From CAWVSB01 sp046710535 (lineage in GTDB: Bacteria; Pseudomonadota; Gammaproteobacteria; Pseudomonadales; CAWVSB01): 64,000 nucleotides of DNA. The notes below the pieces were generated by a model. It saw only the letters and a program-made list of their open reading frames with translations. It did not search any database and was not told the DNA's origin. The position numbers were made by a program, and so were the translations under genes. Where the stretch lies: NCBI GenBank assembly GCA_046710535.1, contig JBKEHH010000015.1:1-64000 (forward strand). The letters are read 5' to 3'. This document shows, piece by piece, positions 1-8,386 of the stretch; the stretch's first letter is position 1, and every line of letters begins with the position of its first letter.

Positions 1-292
1 TCTCTTCCGACATCAAGAGAGCGGTAGCCTTTTTTAATATTTTCTTCTCTAGCTCTAGCCGCTTAACTCGCTTCTCAAGCTCTTGAATTCGTTGCTGATC
101 TGGCGTCAACGCCTTAGCCTTGGGCGTAATACCGATACGTTCAGATGATAATTGATCAACCCAACGTCTCAGGGCCGTTTCACCAACCCCCAGCGCTTCG
201 CAAGCTTGTGGGTAACTATAGGACTGTAGAAGTACTAGCTCCGCGGCTTCTCGTTTAAATTCGGGACTGAATGTTCTTCTTTTCGCTGTCAT
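1..292 (-). CDS. IS3-family transposase OrfA (partial at window edge)
   Basis: OrfA supplies the DNA-binding part of an IS3-family transposase and normally fuses to the DDE domain of OrfB through a programmed -1 frameshift. The visible 97 codons begin MTAKRRTFSPEFKREAAELV, followed by a helix-turn-helix (YPQACEALGVGETALRRWV) and a leucine-zipper-like segment (IQELEKRVKRLELEKKIL). An AAAAAAG slippery heptamer on the coding strand (plus-strand 29-35) sits where IS3 elements shift frame. The start is the ATG at 292, some 50 nt inside the proposed IS end. The reading frame is still open at the window edge, so the stop cannot be given. Confidence 0.85.
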   Translation of the reverse strand, partial: MTAKRRTFSPEFKREAAELVLLQSYSYPQACEALGVGETALRRWVDQLSSERIGITPKAKALTPDQQRIQELEKRVKRLELEKKILKKATALLMSEE

Positions 293-343
293 TAAACACC
301 TCTGTAAGATGGATTTTACCACCTAAGTTGGTGTCCAAGATCA
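1..343 (-). mobile_element. IS3-family insertion sequence, left end (rest lies outside window)
   Basis: The minus strand from 343 towards 1 reads as the left end of an IS3-family element. It starts TGATCTTGGACACC at 343, which carries the TG terminal dinucleotide usual for this family, followed by about 50 nt of leader and then orfA. The element runs off the left edge of the window, so orfB and the other inverted repeat cannot be seen. The boundary at 343 is inferred from the TG start and the distance to orfA, not from a visible target-site duplication. Confidence 0.7.
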
Positions 344-500
344 TTAGGCCACTACAACCTTCCTCAAAGCCTCAGGTTGATTTGTCGCCCCAATTCTCTC
401 GATCTTTGACCTTGAGACAGTAAATCAAAGCTAATTTGTCAATATCTGCCCCATAACTGCTAAGCCAAGGTATAATCGTCCTATCCGAGTTCATGGACTG

Positions 501-647
501 ATGATTACTATGTTTGCTATCAATGGCTTTATTTGCATTCTGGCTTTGGTGTTTTCTGGTTGGGCCCTTTACAAAGGACTGCAGAGCAAGAAAGAGTTCG
601 CGCGTCTAAGGTCAGAGATGCTCACCCAGCCTAATCAAGACGAATGA
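501..647 (+). CDS. small single-pass membrane protein, 48 aa
   Basis: A 49-codon frame begins with ATG at 501 (a second ATG at 510 is possible). The product has one hydrophobic helix near its N-terminus (FAINGFICILALVFSGWALY) followed by a short charged tail rich in Lys, Arg and Glu. It ends 18 bp before the next gene, which has the same plan of N-terminal membrane helix plus cytoplasmic coil, so the two may be co-transcribed. I do not recognise a family. The support is the membrane-helix pattern and the spacing only. Confidence 0.4.
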   Translation: MITMFAINGFICILALVFSGWALYKGLQSKKEFARLRSEMLTQPNQDE

Positions 648-665
648 ATTCACGGACTGAGAATC

Positions 666-1088
666 ATGGAACAAGACCTGAATAATTGGTTTACTTTTCT
701 AGCAATGGCGTTGTCTTGCGTAGCGTTATGGATTGGATTGGCAAACAGGCGAGAAGATCACCGACTTGGTGCTATGGAAATTTTAGTGAGGATTGAGAAG
801 AAGCGAATAACCTCCCAGAAATTCTTTACCCAAGCACGGCGGCGAGCTCAGACAATCCTTGACAATCCGACATTAGAGTCACGGGACGGCTTAAAGGGTG
901 TAGCTACCGAATGGCTCGAAGTGTTAGGCGATATTGAGACAAATCACGATAAGGTAGTTGAGGAGGTGGCTTTCGTGAGGGATCGCCTCCACAATAGAAA
1001 TCATTTTGACTCAGGAAAACTGAAGGTTTTGGAATCTAATCTAGATAGCTTATTAGAACGTACAGCTTCGTTTCTTGAATGTACGTAG
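666..1088 (+). CDS. hypothetical membrane-anchored protein, 140 aa
   Basis: The protein starts with an N-terminal transmembrane helix (roughly residues 9-25, WFTFLAMALSCVALWIGLA). After it comes a highly charged, helical domain with heptad-like spacing through residues 30-130, likely a cytoplasmic coiled coil. A weak purine-rich RBS (GAGAATC) precedes the ATG. Together with the 48-aa membrane protein just upstream it forms a small putative operon between an IS3 end and a REP-associated transposase. I recognise no domain and propose no function. Confidence 0.6.
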   Translation: MEQDLNNWFTFLAMALSCVALWIGLANRREDHRLGAMEILVRIEKKRITSQKFFTQARRRAQTILDNPTLESRDGLKGVATEWLEVLGDIETNHDKVVEEVAFVRDRLHNRNHFDSGKLKVLESNLDSLLERTASFLECT

Positions 1089-1325
1089 TCAGGTTAAAAC
1101 CAAGTTAACCGATCGGGTATAGTCTAACCAATTGTTCAATGTTAATAATCACACTCGCAACATATGTTTTACCTCGATCGCGATGTTCTTTTAATACAGC
1201 GCCATTTCTATTTTCAGCTCGCTGTAACGTGCCAATATTTCGCTTACTGAAATATTTTTGGTGTTATTTTTGTTGATTTTTTTTTGCAACCTGCCCATTT
1301 TCAACGAACTCTACAAAAGAATGAG

Positions 1326-1347
1326 GTCAGGTCTTTGATTTATGATT
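1326..1347. repeat. left inverted repeat of the Y1-transposase unit
   Basis: This is the left arm of a 22-bp perfect inverted repeat whose partner is at 2218-2239. It lies 45 bp upstream of the transposase start. Confidence 0.8.
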
Positions 1348-1391
1348 GTTAAGTAGTATCTTTTTATGAGTTAAAACAAAGGAGTGTTTTA

Positions 1392-2238
1392 ATGGCAAGA
1401 CCAATTCAAATAGAGTTTTCAGGCTCGCTGTATCACGTTACATCTCGTGGTGATAGACAAGAAGACATTTATGATTCAGATAATGATCGTAATTTATTTC
1501 TCAAAATATTAGGAGAAGTGTGTGAACGATTTAATTGGGAATGCTATTGTTACTGTCTGATGAGTAATCATTATCATTTGCTTATTGAAACGCCTGATGC
1601 AAATTTATCAAAAGGGATGCGCCATTTAAACGGCGTGTATACCCTAGTTTCTAATCGTGCAAAAAAATAGAGTTGGGCAGGTGTTTCAAGGAATTTATAA
1701 AGCCATTATGGTAGAGAAGCAAAACTACTTAGTAGAGTTAAGCCGCTATATTGTACTGAACCCCGTGTATGCAAAAATGGTGCGAGTAGCCAAGGATTGG
1801 CCGTGGAGTAGTTACCGAGCTACCACTGGTCAAGTAAGTACGCCTGTTTGGCTAACTACGGAATGGATGCTAGCGAGCTTTGGTAAAAGAAAAAGTTATG
1901 CGATTAACCGCTACAAAAAATTTGTGAGCGAAGGTAAAGACCAGCCATCACCATGGAGTATGCTAAAAAATCAGGTTTATTTGGGTGATGATGATTTTAT
2001 CGAAAAACTAAATTTATTAATTGATAAAAATAAGGTGTTAGATGAAGCGCTATCTTCACAAAGAAGGGTTGTACCAAAAACAATAAGGTTTTATGAAAAT
2101 AAAGCCGATAGTCGCAATGAGGCTATCGTTAGTGCCTATAAAAGTGGCGGATATAGTTTAAAAGTAATTAGTAGATATTTTGATTTACATTATTCGACAA
2201 TTAGTAGAATTGTTAGTAATCATAAATCAAAGACCTGA
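1392..2238 (+). pseudogene. REP-associated tyrosine (Y1/HUH) transposase, frameshifted
   Basis: Two consecutive frames together give a RAYT/IS200-like Y1 transposase. The first (1392-1670) starts MARPIQIEFSGSLYHVTSRG and contains the HUH motif in SNHYHLLIET. The second (1657-2238) carries VGQVFQGIYKAIMVEK, the conserved LSRYIVLNPV segment with the candidate catalytic tyrosine, and a C-terminal helix-turn-helix (ISRYFDLHYSTISRIV). The frames meet at a run of seven A at 1661-1667. Removing one A restores SNRAKNRVGQVFQG, so a single-base insertion breaks the gene. A good RBS (GGAG) precedes the ATG at 1392. A sequencing error or slippage that restores some product cannot be excluded. Confidence 0.85.
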
Positions 2239-2239
2239 C
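2218..2239. repeat. right inverted repeat of the Y1-transposase unit
   Basis: This arm is the exact reverse complement of 1326-1347. It includes the transposase stop codon, so coding and terminal sequence overlap. Confidence 0.8.
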
Positions 2240-2251
2240 TCCATGATCTCC

Positions 2252-2291
2252 TATGCTGTTACACACCTATTAATAAGTGTGTAACAGCATA
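2252..2291 (-). terminator. 15-bp perfect hairpin directly after the monooxygenase stop codon
   Basis: TATGCTGTTACACAC (2252-2266) pairs perfectly with GTGTGTAACAGCATA (2277-2291) around a 10-nt AT-rich loop. It begins at the base next to the stop codon of the minus-strand flavin monooxygenase and also follows the plus-strand transposase. There is no clear U-tract on either side, so it may be a transcript-stabilising or bidirectional end structure and not a classical intrinsic terminator. Confidence 0.5.
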
Positions 2292-3785
2292 CTATCCGCT
2301 CTGCTTTTCTATCACATAATCTCCCAGCTTAAAATTACTGAGTCGACGTCGCATCCGCATCGTACTCCAGGGCCAGTTGGTACTGTTGCGACCATTCTTG
2401 TCGATAAAGTAACTTGAGCAGCCGCTGTTCCAGACGGTGTCTTGTAATGATGTTTGGATCTTGTTATTCAGTGCGTCAGAGGCGTCACGATCAACGGTGA
2501 TGGTTGCTATTTTTTTACGGCGAGCTTTCTTTATCGCGCTCGTAATGTATTTTATCTGTGCTTCGATAATCACAAAGGCCGATGTATAGGTATACAAATT
2601 TGGGCCTAAGGTTAAAAACAGATTAGGGCAGTTGTGAGTCATTGTCCCCATATAGGCTTCAGGCGATCCCGCCCATTGTTCTGCGAGGTTCTTGCCACCG
2701 ACGCCATATACCAGTTTTCCGATCGGTGGGTTTGATACTTCAAAGCCGGTTCCATAAATGATGACATCGACCTCGCAACTCGAATCGTCGCTGGCGATGA
2801 TCTTATTGCCTTGGATCTCGCTAACCCCAGTGACTACATCGACGTTGTCTTTAGCGAGGGCGCGATACCAGTTGTTGGATAGTAATATACGTTTGCAACC
2901 TAGAGAATAATCCGGCGTTAACTTTTTTCGCAACTCTTCATCCTTGACTCCACGGCGGATATGTTTAATCGCAGCAGCTTCCAGGCGTCCTGAGAATTTA
3001 GGGTGTTTTAAATTGTGATTAAGAAACTCGAACTGTAAAAACAAGGCGTTTCTAAACAGACTTTGGGTAAAGGGCAGTGTTTTAAAAATTGTCTGCCAGC
3101 GAGGTGATATTTTTGGATTGGCTTTCGGCAATACCCATGGCGGTGTGCGCTGAAACAAAGTGAGATGTTTAAGCTCGGGTTGGATAGCCGGTAAAAACTG
3201 AATAGCCGAACCCCCTGATCCAATAACAGCTACACGTTTCCCGCTGAAATCATAATCGTTATCCCAGTTAGCGGAGTGAAAGGCTTTTCCGGTAAAACTG
3301 TCGATGCCCTTGATGTCGGGAATGAGTGGCTTGTGCATTGGCCCGCAGGCCATAATAACGAAGCGTGCTTTATACTGGCCACCGCTACTGCTTAGGTCCC
3401 AACATTGTTGCTCTGAGTTCCAGCGGCTTTCGTTTAGTTCGTGCTGAAAACGAATATTGTCCATGATGCCAAACTTTTGGGCGGTATCGTGACTATATGC
3501 TTTGATGTCCGCTTGGTCGGCAAAGAGCCGCTGCCAATTTGGATTGGGTGCGAATGAATAAGAGTATAAGGTGGACGGCACATCGCATGCGCAATCGGGA
3601 TAGGTGTTTTCACGCCAGACGCCGCCGACTTCAGTGGTTTTTTCTAACAGTACGTAATCAACGCCTGCCTGGTGTAATTTGATCGCAGCGCCAATGCCGG
3701 CGAAGCCCGCGCCAATAATAATAACTTCGTGAAAGGGCGTTTTCGCTGACGCTTTAATATTGCTGGTTGATGTGGCTGAAGCCAT
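2292..3785 (-). CDS. FAD/NADPH-dependent monooxygenase (Baeyer-Villiger/FMO type), 497 aa
   Basis: This is a class B flavoprotein monooxygenase that would insert oxygen into a ketone, sterol-like or heteroatom substrate using NADPH and FAD. The FAD-binding Rossmann motif GAGFAG lies at about residues 25-30, and a second motif (GSGGSA) serves NADPH. Between them is FTGKAFHSANWD, which matches the FxGxxxHxxxW[P/D] fingerprint of the family. The length is normal for a soluble bacterial member. It lies 52 bp downstream of a sterol desaturase-like gene on the same strand and is probably co-transcribed with it. The substrate is unknown; a lipid or sterol-like compound is suggested only by the neighbour. 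Confidence 0.85.
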   Translation of the reverse strand: MASATSTSNIKASAKTPFHEVIIIGAGFAGIGAAIKLHQAGVDYVLLEKTTEVGGVWRENTYPDCACDVPSTLYSYSFAPNPNWQRLFADQADIKAYSHDTAQKFGIMDNIRFQHELNESRWNSEQQCWDLSSSGGQYKARFVIMACGPMHKPLIPDIKGIDSFTGKAFHSANWDNDYDFSGKRVAVIGSGGSAIQFLPAIQPELKHLTLFQRTPPWVLPKANPKISPRWQTIFKTLPFTQSLFRNALFLQFEFLNHNLKHPKFSGRLEAAAIKHIRRGVKDEELRKKLTPDYSLGCKRILLSNNWYRALAKDNVDVVTGVSEIQGNKIIASDDSSCEVDVIIYGTGFEVSNPPIGKLVYGVGGKNLAEQWAGSPEAYMGTMTHNCPNLFLTLGPNLYTYTSAFVIIEAQIKYITSAIKKARRKKIATITVDRDASDALNNKIQTSLQDTVWNSGCSSYFIDKNGRNSTNWPWSTMRMRRRLSNFKLGDYVIEKQSG

Positions 3786-3837
3786 GTGCTGCCTACCTTA
3801 CTGCTTAATCAATGCTGAGTTAGTGTTAATAAGTGTT

Positions 3838-4704
3838 TTATACTTTCTTATATCGGCGATAAAAATACCGATAGAGAGAACTGTTCTCTTCATTTTCATT
3901 TTTACGCCAACCATAAATTTTAGGGCGCTCATAGCAGATAACCAATTTTTTCCACAGTAGCCAGTCATAGATAGCGAGAAAATTTTGTAGATTACTTCCC
4001 GAATTTTTACTGCGGCTGTGATGCTGGTGGTGTTGAGTTGGGAACACAAAGATATGCGCCAAGGAGTACATTGTTTTCGAAACGATCGGGTTTTTATGAT
4101 TGAGCAATTTTAGATCGTAATCGAGATTGGCGTGGGTGTGAATACCCCATAGGCTTTTAATCGCGGTGCCGATAGCCCAGGCTTCAATTAAACCGAGATA
4201 TAAGCAGATATAACCAAACCAATAATTGGGTAGGGAGAAGGCCCAGCCCCAGCCCACCACGATGGTCTGGCTGGCGCCGAGCTCTCCGCGGTTGTCTGCA
4301 CCACCGTGGAGGTGATGGGTGCGGTGGGTGACCTTGTAGTGGCGCTGTAGCTTAGCGAGTAACAGATTTTTGGGTGTTGGTGCGTGAGCGAAGTTGTGTA
4401 CCCAGCCGTGTAATAACTCGTCGATTAACACAAAAACTACCGTGGCGGCGACTAAATGATCCTCTTCAAGCCAGGCCAGGGCGCCTAGATGTTGTGGGAT
4501 TAGCAGTGCACAGAGTGAGAAGGTACAAAAGATCAGTAGCGGTCGCTCTATGATCATCAGCCATGTCACTGCTATGCCCAGCATCTGCAAGTCTTTACTG
4601 TTCTTTTTGCCATTTTTGAATGCGCCTTTAGCCCCTTCATAGAGGATATAAAAGACGATCAGGCCCAAAGAATAATAGGTATAGCCGCTATCTACTGATT
4701 CCAT
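3838..4704 (-). CDS. sterol desaturase/fatty acid hydroxylase family membrane protein, 288 aa
   Basis: This is an integral-membrane di-iron oxygenase of the FA_hydroxylase/sterol desaturase superfamily. The His-rich boxes expected to hold the diiron centre are visible: HGWVHNFAH, HRTHH, HTHANLDYD and QHHQHH. Hydrophobic helices lie between and before them. Members hydroxylate or desaturate sterols, carotenoids or fatty acyl chains. The start is the ATG at 4704, and the gene is transcribed away from the LysR gene at 4811. The ~100-bp space between the two probably holds both promoters. The downstream gene is a flavin monooxygenase, so a two-step lipid oxidation is plausible but not shown. Confidence 0.85.
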   Translation of the reverse strand: MESVDSGYTYYSLGLIVFYILYEGAKGAFKNGKKNSKDLQMLGIAVTWLMIIERPLLIFCTFSLCALLIPQHLGALAWLEEDHLVAATVVFVLIDELLHGWVHNFAHAPTPKNLLLAKLQRHYKVTHRTHHLHGGADNRGELGASQTIVVGWGWAFSLPNYWFGYICLYLGLIEAWAIGTAIKSLWGIHTHANLDYDLKLLNHKNPIVSKTMYSLAHIFVFPTQHHQHHSRSKNSGSNLQNFLAIYDWLLWKKLVICYERPKIYGWRKNENEENSSLYRYFYRRYKKV

Positions 4705-4810
4705 TTGTTGCCGAGCTCAGTGCTCGCTCCTATTACCGTCGTATTTTGTATTCGAAGAGTAGGGTTTTATGTAATATAAGTAAATTTCAATAAACGTATA
4801 AGGTGTATTC

Positions 4811-5710
4811 GTGAAACTTAATTTACGCTCTATAGATTTGAATTTACTCACTATTTTTGACGCGATCATGTCCGAAGGGCAGATGTCAAAAGCGGCAGAA
4901 CGGCTACATATGACCCAGCCTGCGGCGAGTCACGCCCTTAAACGGCTGCGTCAAACCTTCGATGATGAGCTGTTTATGCGCACCCGCCATGGTATGAAGC
5001 CGACGCCGCGGGCGGCCGAAATTGCAGAGCCAATTCGGGAGGTGTTAGCGATTATTACCGACACCTTCGATGTTGATCAGCAGTTTGACCCCTCCTTGTC
5101 AGACCGTGTATTTAATATTGCCTTTGGCCGTTACGGTGAACTGATTTTACTGCCGAAGTTGCTCTCTAAGGTCAATGAGGTCGATACCGATATCAGCGTG
5201 CACTCCTACTTAGATGATCAGGCAACCGGTATTGAACTGATAAAAGACGGCGATATTGATTTTTGCTTTGACTTTGTCGCGCCGGAGGATGGCAGGCTAG
5301 ATTATTGCAACTTTCACGATCAGGAACTGGTAGTGATTGCGCGAAAAAAACACCCGCGCCTTTCGGCTAGTATCAGTGCCGATCAGTATTTTGAAGAGCG
5401 CCATGTAGTGATGGGCTTTGGCAATGAACGGCGTGAGCGCTTACAGCAGTTTATGTCTGCTCAAGGGGGAACGCGCAAAATTTTGGCTGAGGTGAATCAG
5501 TATATAGCGGTGCCTACAGTCGTTATGCAGTCAGACGGTATCGCGACGGTGCCACGAGAGATGGCAGAGTTTTATCTCTATAAAAATCAGTTGAAAATAT
5601 ACTCATTTCCATTCGATATGCCGCTGCTACCGATTTACTTGATTTGGCATAAGGCCATGAATCGCGATAGGGGACACCAGTGGTTAAAGCAGCAGATATT
5701 GTCCTGTTAA
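4811..5710 (+). CDS. LysR-family transcriptional regulator, 299 aa
   Basis: An N-terminal winged helix-turn-helix (DLNLLTIFDAIMSEGQMSKA, then AERLHMTQPAASHALKRLR, about residues 9-47) is followed by a periplasmic-binding-protein-like effector domain. The length of 299 aa is typical. Translation probably starts at GTG 4811 behind an AAGG Shine-Dalgarno. It diverges from the sterol desaturase-like/monooxygenase pair, the classic arrangement for a LysR activator of the neighbouring operon; that target is an inference. The effector is unknown. Confidence 0.88.
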   Translation: MKLNLRSIDLNLLTIFDAIMSEGQMSKAAERLHMTQPAASHALKRLRQTFDDELFMRTRHGMKPTPRAAEIAEPIREVLAIITDTFDVDQQFDPSLSDRVFNIAFGRYGELILLPKLLSKVNEVDTDISVHSYLDDQATGIELIKDGDIDFCFDFVAPEDGRLDYCNFHDQELVVIARKKHPRLSASISADQYFEERHVVMGFGNERRERLQQFMSAQGGTRKILAEVNQYIAVPTVVMQSDGIATVPREMAEFYLYKNQLKIYSFPFDMPLLPIYLIWHKAMNRDRGHQWLKQQILSC

Positions 5711-5713
5711 TAG

Positions 5714-5763
5714 GTGTCACAATTGTTTTGCTTATTTTGCATTAGCGTCATATTTTGTGACAC
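5714..5763. promoter_or_regulatory. inverted repeat GTGTCACAA/TTGTGACAC after the LysR gene
   Basis: GTGTCACAA at 5714-5722 is matched by TTGTGACAC at 5755-5763, a perfect 9-bp inverted repeat 32 bp apart. A second pair, ACACTTAA and TTAAGTGT, follows at once. It begins 4 bp after the LysR stop codon and lies about 120 bp upstream of a truncated GST gene. It may be an operator or a weak transcription-end structure. There is no obvious T-tract. Confidence 0.35.
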
Positions 5764-5884
5764 TTAATTTGTAAGCTACTTTAAGTGTTAAGTGACGGCG
5801 TTATCAGAGCTTGAGGTTTGTGTGAGACTATTATTTGAGATTACTCTGTGATCAATACGCGAGCAGTGTGTGGAGTTTAAAGTT

Positions 5885-6112
5885 ATGATCGACATGTACC
5901 AACTTTACGGAATGCCGGCTTCGCTTTATATGGCCAAGGCTCGCAGTTATTTGCGAAAGCAACATATTCCTTTTGTCGAGCGTGCGGGTGGCGACAGTTA
6001 CTACAGCAAAAATATTGTGCCTGTAGTCGGTCGAATGATTATGCCTGTGCTAGAAACCCCCGATGGCGATTTGGTGCAAGATGGCGCCGATATCATCGAT
6101 TATTTTGAATAA
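5885..6112 (+). pseudogene. glutathione S-transferase, N-terminal domain only
   Basis: The frame encodes only a thioredoxin-fold GST_N domain: MYQLYGMPASLYMAKARSYL, then a cis-Pro region in GRMIMPVLETPDG, the glutathione-binding QDGADI segment and a stop after DYFE. The all-helical C-terminal domain (about 120 residues) is absent. Fourteen bases after the stop begins copy A of a dispersed repeat, so the 3' end was probably lost at that boundary. The ATG at 5885 has GGAG 9 bp upstream; an in-frame GTG at 5870 is also possible. A functional single-domain protein is unlikely. Confidence 0.65.
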
Positions 6113-6125
6113 AAGGCTGAGCATC

Positions 6126-6206
6126 AATAACAGCCTGGCGATGGTCAGCAGCTAGCACCTTGTAGTAGATTAAGTAATATTAGGGGTATTAATCCTTCCT
6201 ATACCC
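6126..6206 (+). repeat. dispersed ~80-bp repeat, copy A
   Basis: One of three same-orientation copies (others at 8387-8441 and 11853-11935). The most conserved segments are GCTAGCACCTTGTAGTAGAT and ATTAATCCTTCCTATA. In this copy the right part can fold as GGGTAT...ATACCC around an 11-nt loop. It directly follows the truncated GST. It has no recognised coding content. Confidence 0.75.
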
Positions 6207-6375
6207 GTGTTTTTTTTGCCTTATTCTCCCCCCCGTCCTTTGTGGTCTCGGTGTTCCCCGCCTCAAGATGGGAATTTTTCGCAGTCAGGTAGACGCACTA
6301 CGAAATTGACTCTGGCACTTGGCTCTGACCCCGGAAATTGCTTAACAGTCTTTGTGAACAGCCTTTGTATATAGC

Positions 6376-7344
6376 TTAGTCAGACATGGTCTCAAAAAAC
6401 GACCATACCACGCGGCTCGTATCTACATCTTGGTTGGCGTTGCGAAAGTACCACCACGCCAGTGGGTTTCTCCACCAATCGAGTCGTACACCGGGCCAAT
6501 GGTGCCCCCCCTCGATAACCTTGTAAAACCAGACTTCGTTATTATGTGACGCAGACCAATATCGATCAAAAATAATGTGGCTACCGTCATTGGCTGCATT
6601 ATTTGGCAACTTGCTCGACTGCGTGAGTGTTAGCTCGTTAAGCCCTACCCACAAGGCAATCGTCGCCGGCAAATCCAGATAAGGACCCCATCCGCCGGAA
6701 TTTTCCATGTCACCAGTGAATAACGATACCTCGTCTTTAGTGCCGTGGACTTCGAATATTGGTAGCGGTCTGCTGGGCGAACAAGTTTCAAAGGTTTCTT
6801 TCATCATTATGCCTGCGATTGGGGCAGCTGCACGAATAAGATCTGATGCTTGGCATGCAAGCACATAACTCATGTCCGCGCCGTTTGACATACCGGTTGC
6901 AAAGACCTTGTCTGGATTGAGGGCTAGCTCGCCTTGCAGGTGTGCGACGAGATCGCGAATAAACTGTAGATCATCCACTGAGGAGTCAGAGTGGAACTCG
7001 TACCCAACATTGAAAAACGCGTTACCTTGCTTATCGACCGTACCTTGTGGGTAGACCACAACAAAACCTTCTTCGTCCGCGACCTCATTCATACCTGAAT
7101 AAGACATGATGCTATCCGCGGACCCCGTGTAGCCATGCATGACGATCACAAGTGGCGCAGGCTGTGTCAATTGCTTGGGTACATGTAACAAATAAGAACG
7201 CACTAGAGCGCCTGACTGAAGCTCATATTGTCCAGATGCCACATCGGTTGCGCGGCCTTCAGCATTGGCGAAGCCCGCGATCATTGCGAGTAGCAACAAC
7301 AAAATAGGCCGCGTTGGTTTTGACGAGCCAGATACGTTGTACAT
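6376..7344 (-). CDS. secreted esterase of the PHB depolymerase/feruloyl esterase (LpqC) family
   Basis: This is an exported alpha/beta-hydrolase related to polyhydroxybutyrate depolymerase and feruloyl-esterase-like proteins. From the ATG at 7344 (behind GAGAAG) the protein begins MYNVSGSSKPTRPILLLLLA and continues to MIAGFANAEG, a typical signal peptide. A TTG 60 bp upstream would bury it. The oxyanion segment VIVMHGYTGSADS is followed by GMSNGADM, a GxSxG nucleophile elbow. A catalytic His is likely in GGHHWPG near the C-terminus, where the family has its conserved GGHxWPG. The substrate is not predictable. No partner gene is apparent. Confidence 0.82.
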   Translation of the reverse strand: MYNVSGSSKPTRPILLLLLAMIAGFANAEGRATDVASGQYELQSGALVRSYLLHVPKQLTQPAPLVIVMHGYTGSADSIMSYSGMNEVADEEGFVVVYPQGTVDKQGNAFFNVGYEFHSDSSVDDLQFIRDLVAHLQGELALNPDKVFATGMSNGADMSYVLACQASDLIRAAAPIAGIMMKETFETCSPSRPLPIFEVHGTKDEVSLFTGDMENSGGWGPYLDLPATIALWVGLNELTLTQSSKLPNNAANDGSHIIFDRYWSASHNNEVWFYKVIEGGHHWPGVRLDWWRNPLAWWYFRNANQDVDTSRVVWSFFETMSD

Positions 7345-7608
7345 TGGGTAAATCTTCTCAATGGAAAGTACAAGAAGGATAAAAGCCCTATCTACTGGTG
7401 TCAATTTTCAAAATTATCTCCAATATTTAATAAACCCTCGTCTTCTTAGCCGGAGTCCCAGCAACCCAAACAATTTCTCAACAATTTTTTCGTCATTTCA
7501 AACAGAAGCCGTCATTAGCCAACAGCTATTCCCGCCGCCTATTGGTGCCAGCGAGTAGAATTATCAAACTATTCTGATGTCAGCCAAGCAAGCTATACTC
7601 AATACTCC

Positions 7609-8280
7609 CTAGAAATTATAGATAATCGCTACGCGTAATGAGCGTTCTTCATAACTCTGTCTTTCGGTATAACCATCGCCATAGATTTCTTCTGTGCTGA
7701 TAGTCTCATCGCCGTAATCTGCATAGCGATACTCGGCCTGCAGCGATAGAGTTTCATTAAGAACATGTTCTACACCAATACCCGCAGCCCAACCATCCTG
7801 GGTGTCACTGGAGCTTTGCGACTCATCACCATCAAAGTAACTGCGGTCTAGCTCAGCACTGGCATAACCCGCAGTTAAGTAGGCCATGGTTTTATTGCTG
7901 TTAAACAGGTACCCAGCTCGCGCTCTGATCGATAGCGCATTTTCTAACTCAACTGTTACCCGGTAATCCTCGTCCGGCTCGCCTTCATCGAGAAACAAAG
8001 ACTTGTCATCCGCATTGGCAAAGACGTAGTCCGCTTCAATACCCAGCACCAGATTATTGCCAACCGCCCAGCTATATCCTGCAACAAAGCTGATAATTGA
8101 GCCGCTTGGTTCGTTTTTAGCGGTATAACCATCGAATTCACCATCACTAAATTCCTGGTTGGTATCCTCCCCATCAACATAACCAAGACTGAGCCCGCCA
8201 TAAAGACCTGCAAAGCTGTTATCTGCGATCGCGCCAGAGCAACTGACAGCAAAGAGTGTTGCGATAAAAAGTTTTTTCAT
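7609..8280 (-). CDS. outer-membrane beta-barrel protein (OmpA/Opa-like porin fold)
   Basis: A signal peptide (MKKLFIATLFAVSCSGAIAD) leads into FAGLYGGLSLGYVDG, the usual first strand of small eight-stranded barrels. Alternating amphipathic strands and acidic loops follow. The protein ends YNF, the C-terminal aromatic signature recognised by the BAM machinery. The ATG at 8280 has GGAG at good spacing; an in-frame GTG four codons upstream overlaps that RBS and is rejected. Its role as an outer-membrane structural or adhesion protein is unknown beyond the fold. Confidence 0.82.
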   Translation of the reverse strand: MKKLFIATLFAVSCSGAIADNSFAGLYGGLSLGYVDGEDTNQEFSDGEFDGYTAKNEPSGSIISFVAGYSWAVGNNLVLGIEADYVFANADDKSLFLDEGEPDEDYRVTVELENALSIRARAGYLFNSNKTMAYLTAGYASAELDRSYFDGDESQSSSDTQDGWAAGIGVEHVLNETLSLQAEYRYADYGDETISTEEIYGDGYTERQSYEERSLRVAIIYNF

Positions 8281-8386
8281 AGTGATCTCCACAGGTGATT
8301 ATTTTTGGATATAGTTTGTCACAAATTTTGTTTTATGCCAGCTGTTCTGGCTATAAATCGTCTCATTATATCGTGTATAAAGCTAA

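Larger units (their letters stand above)
1323..2242 (+). mobile_element. Y1-transposase unit bounded by perfect 22-bp inverted repeats
   Basis: A 22-bp sequence at 1326-1347 (GTCAGGTCTTTGATTTATGA then TT) returns as its exact reverse complement at 2218-2239. The two arms enclose one Y1-type transposase gene. The right arm overlaps the last codons and the stop of that gene (AAA TCA AAG ACC TGA). The ~920-bp unit therefore looks like a self-contained RAYT-type element. No target duplication was apparent by eye. Confidence 0.6.

Noticed and set aside
1234..1256. AATATTTC/GAAATATT hairpin before the RAYT gene
   Set aside because: Very AT-rich and too weak to call a terminator; likely chance pairing.
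3798..4049. Minus-strand ORF of 83 aa at the end of the sterol desaturase gene
   Set aside because: It lies in another frame within the hydroxylase gene, whose His boxes are intact; a shadow frame.
4705..4810. LysR operator in the divergent intergenic region
   Set aside because: A T-N11-A type motif is too degenerate to place by eye; I could not defend a specific site.
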